DNA of 11,262 bases from Acidobacteriota bacterium (lineage in GTDB: Bacteria > Acidobacteriota > Terriglobia > Acidiferrales > UBA7541), in NCBI GenBank assembly GCA_003224075.1, contig QHYF01000104.1:1-11262 (forward strand). Direction: 5' to 3'. Under the pieces are notes generated by a model. That model saw only the letters and a list, made by a program, of their open reading frames with translations, did no database searches and was not told where the DNA came from. Positions 6,801 to 11,262 of the stretch are shown here, piece after piece (within the stretch, counting starts at the first letter, position 1; each line of letters opens with the position of its first letter). The translations under genes and the position numbers were made by a program.

Positions 6801-8180
6801 CTTGAGGCATTCTTCGTAGTTCAGAGCGGTCCAAAGCGTCCTTGCCTGGTGCAGCACATCGCCAAGTTTCTTGCGTTTCTCCCGGCGGCTCCGTTCCTCA
6901 TCGAGCTGGCGCCGCAATTCCTGCGCTTGCACGTTTGCGTCATCCAATTCGAGCGCGTGGCCAAGCGCTGTGGCCGCTTCCGTCAGCGCTCCTTCCGCCA
7001 ATCTCTGTTTGGTGAGCCGCAACTTCTGCTCCACCTCTTGCGCCCGCGCCATTGCGGCTTCCACTTCCGAGAACAAATGCTGCGCTGAGTCATGCCGCGA
7101 ATCCAGCCCGAGCGCCGCTTCCACCTCTCTGCGGGCCTCCTGCAACTTTCCCTTCTTCAGGAAGCCGCGGCCGCGTTCCAGATGCTCATTCACCTTCGGG
7201 AGAATCTGGCTGCGGCGGAGTTCCGATGTGACCCTGTCCATCAAACTCTTCGCCTGGGTGTTTCCCAGGTCGATCTGCAAGGCTTTGCGCAGAAGCCCTT
7301 GCGCTCTCTGCAGATCATTGACCGCAACCAACTGCTGGCAATCGGCGAGGAGCCCGGCCACGGTGGCCTGCTGCGCTGATTTCCAGAGGGGCTCCAGGTC
7401 TCGCAAAACATCTTCCATGGACTGGTAGCGGTCTTCGGCTTTCTTCTCCAGCATTTTCCCGACAATGCGCGACAACTCTTCCGAGCAATCCGCAGCGAGC
7501 GGCTGCAAGCCTGGAGGTTTGTCGGACAGAATTTGAAACATCAATTCCGCTTCGCTATCGCCGGTGAAAGGCCTCTGGTAGGCGAGTATTTCGTAGAGTG
7601 TGACGCCGACGGCCCAAATGTCCGCACGCGCGTCAGCGCGCTCGCCTTTGTATAATTGCGGAGACATATAAGCGCGGGAGCCGATCATCATGTTCGGCTG
7701 CGTCAGGGACATGTCGGTGAGGCGGGCGATGCCGAAGTCCACGACTTTGACCGTGCCTTCTTTGGTGACCATGATGTTTCCCGGCTTGATGTCGCGGTGA
7801 ACGACATTGTGCCGGTGGGCGTAGGAAAGCGCTTCGCAAACGTGCACGATGTAGCCCAGCTTCACGGATAAGGGAAGGACCTGGCGCTGTTCGATGAGAT
7901 GGTCGAGACTTCCCCCTTCGATATACTCCATGGCGATAAAAGGAGTGTTGTCTTCGTGGCCCAGCTCGTAGATGGTGACGATATGAGGATGCTGGAGAGC
8001 GCCTGCAGAGCGCGCTTCCTGATAGAAGCGCTCGAGCGAATTGGCCTGCGCGCTCAGGCCGCTCGTGATGGTCTTCAGAGCGACGAGCCGGCCGATAAAA
8101 GGGTCGCGGGCCTTATAAACCGCGCCCATCGCCCCGCGGCCAATTTCGGAGATGATTTCGTATTTGCCTAACCGCTCCAC
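3819..8180 (-). CDS. Giant transmembrane Ser/Thr protein kinase with TPR-like arrays and TonB-C-like outer domain
   Basis: This is a Hanks-type Ser/Thr kinase of 1453 residues from GTG 8180. The kinase domain covers about 7-268: glycine loop G14-x-G16-x-x-G19-x-V21, ATP lysine K36, helix-C E55, HRD 128-130 with K132 and N135, and DFG 148-150. All of these are present, so activity is expected. The usual APE/SPE glutamate is Gln175 ('YMSPQ'), although its partner Arg251 is kept. Residues 278-768 hold about nine degenerate TPR-like modules of 50-60 residues joined by charged Glu/Arg/Gln helices. Residues 769-908 are a Pro/Ala/Gly/Thr linker and 920-939 one membrane helix. Residues 941-1328 are further helical repeats, predicted outside, followed by Cys1343/Cys1361. 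The last ~90 residues resemble a TonB C-terminal domain. Start choice: an in-frame TTG at 8246 adds 22 Pro-rich residues. GTG 8180 is preferred because relatives begin just before 'RLGKYEI' and because the longer form would overlap the divergent gene's start. Neither start has a good Shine-Dalgarno. Confidence 0.9.
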   Translation of the reverse strand: MERLGKYEIISEIGRGAMGAVYKARDPFIGRLVALKTITSGLSAQANSLERFYQEARSAGALQHPHIVTIYELGHEDNTPFIAMEYIEGGSLDHLIEQRQVLPLSVKLGYIVHVCEALSYAHRHNVVHRDIKPGNIMVTKEGTVKVVDFGIARLTDMSLTQPNMMIGSRAYMSPQLYKGERADARADIWAVGVTLYEILAYQRPFTGDSEAELMFQILSDKPPGLQPLAADCSEELSRIVGKMLEKKAEDRYQSMEDVLRDLEPLWKSAQQATVAGLLADCQQLVAVNDLQRAQGLLRKALQIDLGNTQAKSLMDRVTSELRRSQILPKVNEHLERGRGFLKKGKLQEARREVEAALGLDSRHDSAQHLFSEVEAAMARAQEVEQKLRLTKQRLAEGALTEAATALGHALELDDANVQAQELRRQLDEERSRREKRKKLGDVLHQARTLWTALNYEECLKVLGDGLREFPGEPELIKLQEMARHDLEDLEKQRQLGEVRKLLGQQEFAQARKIIDALAKKYPQDSAVKNLQMLVLDAEREEQKTARFAKELAALRALLTGGKFGDAVSKGDALLREYPDEFELKELVGYARGEAAQQEQRQKEKDREMQIRAFLESENYQEAELAARRAAQEFPKLEVFRKLAEEAGQRRQEQEQRERARQDMQRRVEEIRGKISQEKISDAIALAEQTLVAFGPDPHVKQLLQAATSKKAEHKKKEDQDRQIAAAQTMIDAGNFAGATQVLNQAMATQIFERSDPRVKQQLLRIEQLSSATNSRHAVEAPPGPAKTISGPTPAGDGKGQDAAVRGGTAPPESGPQMFSATMVGGSQSGGTPANTRLPAASDRPATSDRVPVPREPTAIRRSAASGTAVGAKPSVSDAGGKQAENFFAAGPAAPEQAIQRAEKRPLIPAEVLAILKRREALAGLGALVIVILVVVFIAARPKGPTEKEKKLHEEAAQLWKDHQLDQSEQAWRQLEQLHGSYAKEASREISQIEEKREAEKRRFEEGETLLKEQKNFAAASQAFQDVIGMNLWRADDAQRELAVAQALGSSSDIHAQEKQHFDQGEKSFQSGDYERARKEFQTVTDLNLSDSTLRPSAENYLKKIRQTGEGRKLYDVALEAIKNEDWPAAQRQLQDMADRKGPMSAEVKQRLAEVAAVQKAQESFGQFLQAGAYRNAKSQLDGMPKWPKTQAKLRQELQSAERQQLAAMEGRAKNLQDKGDVDGIENLQDDLHKFAGRADDASLIQSANELDKRLGGIVLGLREKQGDKAAFEAAVNEFNAAKEKGDVKRLGHEVTQKFLKIAKGSGMFRDLAQAYVDKTIPAAMQELTKSMGPGKMFVPPISCAGGRTGAPAAANSQSVSCAQLDADVSLQWLETPTVEFPGSASQPGKLPYTLRLIVFVDPSGKVKVDKDGNVDKDFFKKAKDASKNWKTTIPKAGGKPVSVSFPLAITFQH

Positions 8181-8189
8181 GAACCGGGC

Positions 8190-8216
8190 CCCATATGCGA
8201 GGATATTATCAAATTG
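8190..8216. promoter_or_regulatory. AT-rich stretch between divergent genes, probable promoter area
   Basis: Between GTG 8180 (minus) and ATG 8246 or TTG 8276 (plus) lies a short AT-rich island in otherwise GC-rich DNA. It includes GATATTATC at 8203-8211, which reads GATAATATC on the minus strand. On either strand it contains a -10-like hexamer, but I found no convincing -35 partner at 16-18 bases. It is listed only as the likely shared promoter area. Confidence 0.25.
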
Positions 8217-8245
8217 GGGCGAGGGAGTCGCGGGCGGCGTCTTCA

Positions 8246-9538
8246 ATGGAACGAAGCGCTTTCAGGGAGTGGAACTTGAGCGGCAAGCGCTGGCTTACCT
8301 TACCGATTCGCATATGCCTGGCGCTTGGCTTGCTCCTCTGCATTTACCTGGCGGGAAGACGAGGGATAGGCGACTGGTATTCTCGGCAAGGGTCGCCGGC
8401 GTCAATTCAAACCGCAATCAAGTGGGATCGTGACAACCCGGAATATTATGACGCGCTGGGAACTCTCACGCACTTCTATGCGGTCACTGGCAATTTAAGC
8501 GAAAGTGTTCAGTTTTACGAGAGCGCAACGCGCCTGAGCCCCTACAATGCTCACTTTTGGAGTGATCTTGGCGCGGCCTACGATTGGGCAGGGCGCCCGG
8601 ACGATGCACTGAACGCTTTCCAGCGCGCCCTCCGGCTCTTCCCAAATTCGCCAGAGATCAACTGGCGATTCGCCAATTTCAACTTTCGGACTCACAGAAT
8701 TCCAGAGGGGCTGCGCGCCCTTCAGGTTGTTCTCGCAGGAAACAGCCCGGCGCACCGGGACGTGTTCCTGCTTGCCACCACCGCGACGCGTGACAACAGC
8801 GCGATTCTGGAGATGCTTCCTCTCCAGGCTTCTATATTCTTTGACTATCTCAACTTCCAAACGGAAGCGGGCAACATGATTGCCGCAGAACAAGCTTGGC
8901 TTCGCCTGCTCCAACTGAAATTGCCATTTGACCTCCGCCTGGCGTTTCCTTATCTCGATGCACTCATCCAACATCGGGAGCCGGACCGCCTGGTAGCCGC
9001 GTGGTCCGCGCTGTCGGAACGCTTTCCGGCGCAAATTGGCCCGCTTCTGACCAGTGCCAACCTGATTGCAAATGGGAGTTTCGAATACGACATTCTCAAT
9101 GGGGGGTTGGATTGGCGCGTTCTCCCCGTCGAAGGAGCCGTAGTCAGCATGGATTCCCGGGATCCATTCGAAGGAGCTCGCACACTTCGCATCGAATTCG
9201 ACGGGGCACGCAACCTCGACTATGGCCATGTATTCCAGTATGTGCCCGTCCAACCGAACACGCGGTACCGGTTCTCAGGGTCTATACGCGTAAAAGGGAT
9301 TACCACAGACAGTGGGCCAAGGTTTCAGGTGTTCGATGCTTTCAATATGGGGAAACTGTTTCTATCAAGCGAAAACATCGTGGGCACCGCCAGCTGGTCC
9401 TGGCAGCAATTTGAGTTCAAAACCGCCGATACTCACTTGCTGGTCGTCAGGGTCGCACGCCCTCCGAGCAACAAGTTCGATAATCAGATTGCCGGCGTTG
9501 TGTGGATCGACCGAGTCAGCCTTGTCCCCGAGAACTAG
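8246..9538 (+). CDS. Membrane-anchored TPR protein with C-terminal jelly-roll (CBM-like) domain
   Basis: This is 430 residues from ATG 8246. A basic N-terminus is followed by one hydrophobic segment (about 20-36), probably an uncleaved anchor with the remainder outside. Two to three TPR units occupy about 58-160, recognisable by 'A/G..Y...G....A...(Y/F).A..L.P/N' wording. Residues 160-270 are helical and less conserved. From about 272, 'NLIANGSFEYDILNGGLDWR' opens a beta-sandwich of the carbohydrate-binding-module 4/9-like jelly-roll type, with 'TRYRFSGSIRVKG' and the closing 'VWIDRVSLVPE' strand. In that fold family these are typical N-terminal, central and final strands. No enzyme motif is seen, so a scaffold or polysaccharide/envelope-associated role is inferred only. 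Other in-frame starts are ATG 8195, which overlaps the kinase gene, and TTG 8276, preceded by AGGGAG at 8264-8269. Confidence 0.8.
   Translation: MERSAFREWNLSGKRWLTLPIRICLALGLLLCIYLAGRRGIGDWYSRQGSPASIQTAIKWDRDNPEYYDALGTLTHFYAVTGNLSESVQFYESATRLSPYNAHFWSDLGAAYDWAGRPDDALNAFQRALRLFPNSPEINWRFANFNFRTHRIPEGLRALQVVLAGNSPAHRDVFLLATTATRDNSAILEMLPLQASIFFDYLNFQTEAGNMIAAEQAWLRLLQLKLPFDLRLAFPYLDALIQHREPDRLVAAWSALSERFPAQIGPLLTSANLIANGSFEYDILNGGLDWRVLPVEGAVVSMDSRDPFEGARTLRIEFDGARNLDYGHVFQYVPVQPNTRYRFSGSIRVKGITTDSGPRFQVFDAFNMGKLFLSSENIVGTASWSWQQFEFKTADTHLLVVRVARPPSNKFDNQIAGVVWIDRVSLVPEN
8264..8269 (+). promoter_or_regulatory. Shine-Dalgarno-like AGGGAG before alternative TTG 8276
   Basis: AGGGAG lies six bases before an in-frame TTG at 8276. 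This is the best ribosome-binding context among the possible starts of the TPR/jelly-roll gene. Starting there would give a short basic leader (Ser-Gly-Lys-Arg) directly before the membrane segment and lengthen the gap to the kinase gene to 95 bases. ATG 8246 has no comparable site, so the true start is open. Confidence 0.35.
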
Positions 9539-9557
9539 CAAGATCAGCCTGGGATTC

Positions 9558-9594
9558 CGGAAGCGCCCGCCTGGACGGACGTCCTGCACTTCCG
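9558..9594 (+). repeat. Inverted repeat downstream of the TPR/jelly-roll gene
   Basis: CGGAAG at 9558-9563 pairs with CTTCCG at 9589-9594, enclosing the perfect palindrome GGACGTCC at 9577-9584. It starts about 20 bases after the stop at 9538. It could end transcription of that gene or be a protein-binding site. No T-run follows, so a terminator function is not shown. Confidence 0.3.
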
Positions 9595-9616
9595 ACCGGT
9601 GCAAGGGTTTACCGGA

Positions 9617-9645
9617 TTGAAGGGCCGGTGGTCCCAGCCTAAGAT
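9617..9645 (+). promoter_or_regulatory. Candidate sigma70-type promoter of the tandem-PilZ gene
   Basis: TTGAAG at 9617-9622 and TAAGAT at 9640-9645 are separated by exactly 17 bases; each matches four of six consensus positions. Transcription would start near 9652, giving a leader of about 50 bases before ATG 9701. The preceding gene is on the same strand but 162 bases away, so an own promoter is reasonable. Confidence 0.4.
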
Positions 9646-9681
9646 TTAACCCATTGATGGGAGGGTTGTTGCGAAGGTCCG

Positions 9682-9698
9682 CTTGCAACAAGTGCAAG
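9682..9698 (+). promoter_or_regulatory. Start-proximal hairpin in the PilZ leader
   Basis: CTTGCA at 9682-9687 pairs with TGCAAG at 9693-9698 around a five-base loop, ending two bases before ATG 9701. The hairpin contains the alternative TTG 9683 and GTG 9692 starts. If formed in the mRNA it would lie inside the ribosome footprint. A purine-rich GAAGG at 9673-9677 is just upstream. Confidence 0.3.
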
Positions 9699-9700
9699 GC

Positions 9701-11262
9701 ATGCCGGACACACAACAAAGTACGGAAAACACCCTGCGCATTACGGAACGCCGCGCCCGGGCCCGGGCGCTTGTCACGCCGCCGATTTACGTCAACGTGG
9801 ACAATGGGAACGGCGGCCTTGTCTTCAACCTCAGCGAAGATGGATTAGCCCTGTCGGCTGCCATGATTCTGGCCGGCGATAGCTTCTCCAACATGCGGAT
9901 TCATTTGCCGGACGCTAAAGGTTGGATCGAGGCAAACGGACAGATAGCGTGGAAGAGTGAATCAAGAAAAACGGCAGGCTTGCGATTCGTTGGTCTGCCA
10001 GAAGAGGCGCGCGAGCGAATCAGGAGCTGGCTTGCCGCGGAAACTTCTCCAGGCGAACCTCAGCCGGAGTGCGGGATACTCCCCAATCTGGAACAGCACC
10101 CATCGGGCGATGTAGCGGCAATGACGCTAATGACACCGCTCCCGGAACCAGTGAACTCCAGCGCGGTGGGGGGAAAGTGCATGCTGGAGGCGACGCTCGG
10201 GGAAGATCTCTCCGCTTCTCTGGATAAGACGGCGAGAGTCGTTGCGGAGCCTCCCCCGGAACCAAAGTGCGCCGTGCCGGAGAACCGAGACTACGGGGAC
10301 AGTTCTTGCCAGGTTCGCGAACGCCGCACTTATCCCCGGTGGCCGATCACGGCTCTCAGTTACATCGAGTTGGGGCGGGACAATGGCGGCATGCTGCTTA
10401 ACATCAGCGAAGGCGGCTTTGCTGTGACCGCAGCTATGACTCTGGCCGAGGATGAGCTCCCAGCCATACGGATTCAATTGACTGGGTCCGGGGATTCGAT
10501 AGAAGTAGGAGGGCAGATCGCGTGGAGAAGTAAATCGAGAAGAGTGGCGGGTGTGCGATTCGTCGATTTGACGGAAGAGGCGCGCCGGAAAATCGCCAGC
10601 CGCATTTCTCTTGAGTTATCTCCGAGTGAAATTCCGGGCCAAAGAGTCAAGGTTCCTGACAGCGATGCCGTTCACGCAGGAATGCCCGAAATTCCCGAGC
10701 TCGGAACCCTTACGCCTGGAGCAGCAACGTCCGGCAGCGCAGTTCATGAACAGTTGCCGGCTTCGGTTTCCTCTCAAGCCTCTGTATCCACTTTTCGCAG
10801 TACCAAGGTACCGGTCTCGAGGGCCGCCTCGAATGCATCGCCCCGGAAGTTACCGAATAGAAGTGAATTAAAGGTCAAATTAGAACCCGCATTTCGTCCG
10901 ATAGCTTCAGGAGCGGGCGCGGAAGGATTAAGGAGGCCTGCAGGCGTGGTTATCCTGGCCGTACTCACGGCAGCGGCCATCGGCTGGTTTGTGGCGCCGC
11001 GCGATGTTCGGGATCAAGTGATTGGATTCATCGCACAGAAAACTGAAGACACAAGCAAGGCGCCCAGGGAGGCAAAACCCCGTGCCGCGAATAGGGCTGC
11101 GAATCTTCCCGCTCCCCGGTTAGAGAAGAAAGACTCGCAGACCGCTGGGATTGAGCCGATTCCTGCCGGCGGTCCAGCGAATGGCTCCAGCGCGCAGGTG
11201 GAACGTGGACGTCCGCAAATCCGCGGGGATGAGCGTCCTCCTGTGAGGCCCACGGTTAATGG
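9701..11262 (+). CDS. Tandem PilZ-domain membrane protein, 3'-truncated by window end
   Basis: An uninterrupted frame of 520 codons from ATG 9701 runs past the window end, so the C-terminus is missing. Two PilZ domains, the c-di-GMP-binding family, occupy about 16-112 and 207-303. Each has the RxxxR motif (R18-R22; R209-R213) and, exactly 21 residues after its last Arg, NxSxxG (N43-S45-G48; N234-S236-G239). They align without gaps over 96 residues with about 45 identities by hand count, indicating an internal duplication. Residues 310-410 are a Ser/Pro/Ala-rich linker, 414-432 a single membrane helix, and 445-520 a Pro/Arg/Ala-rich tail, presumably outside the cytoplasm. The start is uncertain: AAGG is too close to ATG 9701, while TTG 9683 has GAAGG five bases upstream and GTG 9692 is also in frame; the nearest upstream in-frame stop is at 9647. 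Domain wording is characteristic of acidobacterial PilZ proteins. Confidence 0.88.
   Translation, partial: MPDTQQSTENTLRITERRARARALVTPPIYVNVDNGNGGLVFNLSEDGLALSAAMILAGDSFSNMRIHLPDAKGWIEANGQIAWKSESRKTAGLRFVGLPEEARERIRSWLAAETSPGEPQPECGILPNLEQHPSGDVAAMTLMTPLPEPVNSSAVGGKCMLEATLGEDLSASLDKTARVVAEPPPEPKCAVPENRDYGDSSCQVRERRTYPRWPITALSYIELGRDNGGMLLNISEGGFAVTAAMTLAEDELPAIRIQLTGSGDSIEVGGQIAWRSKSRRVAGVRFVDLTEEARRKIASRISLELSPSEIPGQRVKVPDSDAVHAGMPEIPELGTLTPGAATSGSAVHEQLPASVSSQASVSTFRSTKVPVSRAASNASPRKLPNRSELKVKLEPAFRPIASGAGAEGLRRPAGVVILAVLTAAAIGWFVAPRDVRDQVIGFIAQKTEDTSKAPREAKPRAANRAANLPAPRLEKKDSQTAGIEPIPAGGPANGSSAQVERGRPQIRGDERPPVRPTVN

Noticed and set aside
8495..9253. 252-codon open frame on the minus strand inside the TPR/jelly-roll gene
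   Set aside because: It is antisense to a gene with recognisable TPR and jelly-roll segments; its own translation shows no domain or ribosome-binding site.
9654..9848. Small Cys-rich frame (CNKCKACRTHNK) preceded by a purine-rich stretch
   Set aside because: It overlaps the PilZ start region in another frame, the Cys spacing is not followed by a second metal-binding half, and the PilZ frame explains the sequence.

Overview
The window (GC-rich, roughly 55-60 % by eye) looks like chromosomal DNA of an Acidobacteriota-type bacterium. This is inferred from three things: tandem PilZ domains with the 'NGG...NxSExG...AA(M)' wording familiar from that phylum, a very large Ser/Thr kinase with TPR-like arrays, and a minor-pilin operon of the fimT-pilV-pilW-pilX type. 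No rRNA, tRNA, CRISPR, insertion sequence or phage gene was seen.

Layout. (1) Positions 1-229 hold no convincing gene, several short inverted repeats, and a possible sigma70-like promoter ahead of the first gene. (2) 230-3651, plus strand, is a compact four-gene minor-pilin operon: GspH/FimT-like (230-820), PilV-like (836-1330), PilW-like (1340-2224) and PilX/GspK-like (2275-3651). The first three carry a textbook class III prepilin signal (G|F/V with Glu at +5). The PilX-like protein lacks Glu5, as tip-located GspK/PilX subunits do, and has a Gly/Ser/Asn-rich, repetitive beta-type C-terminal domain. (3) 3652-3818 is a convergent intergenic gap with a perfect 8-bp hairpin. (4) 3819-8180 (or to 8246), minus strand, is a giant transmembrane Ser/Thr kinase: kinase domain, about nine cytoplasmic TPR-like modules, Pro/Ala/Gly/Thr linker, one membrane helix, an outside array of further helical repeats, and a C-terminal domain that reads like a TonB C-terminal domain. 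(5) Divergent from it, 8246-9538 plus, is a membrane-anchored TPR protein ending in a jelly-roll, carbohydrate-binding-module-like domain. (6) After a 162-nt gap with a good sigma70-like promoter, a plus-strand reading frame starts near 9701 and runs off the end of the window. It encodes two PilZ domains, a low-complexity linker and a membrane helix, and is therefore 3'-truncated here.

How they may work together (inference): the minor pilins prime and cap a type IV pilus or related filament. The kinase and the PilZ protein are signalling proteins, one using Ser/Thr phosphorylation with an outside sensor and one expected to read c-di-GMP. The TPR/jelly-roll protein looks like a cell-envelope or polysaccharide-associated factor. 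Co-location suggests a surface/motility and signalling neighbourhood, but only the pilin genes are clearly one operon. The kinase is convergent with that operon and divergent from the TPR gene, so it is transcribed alone.
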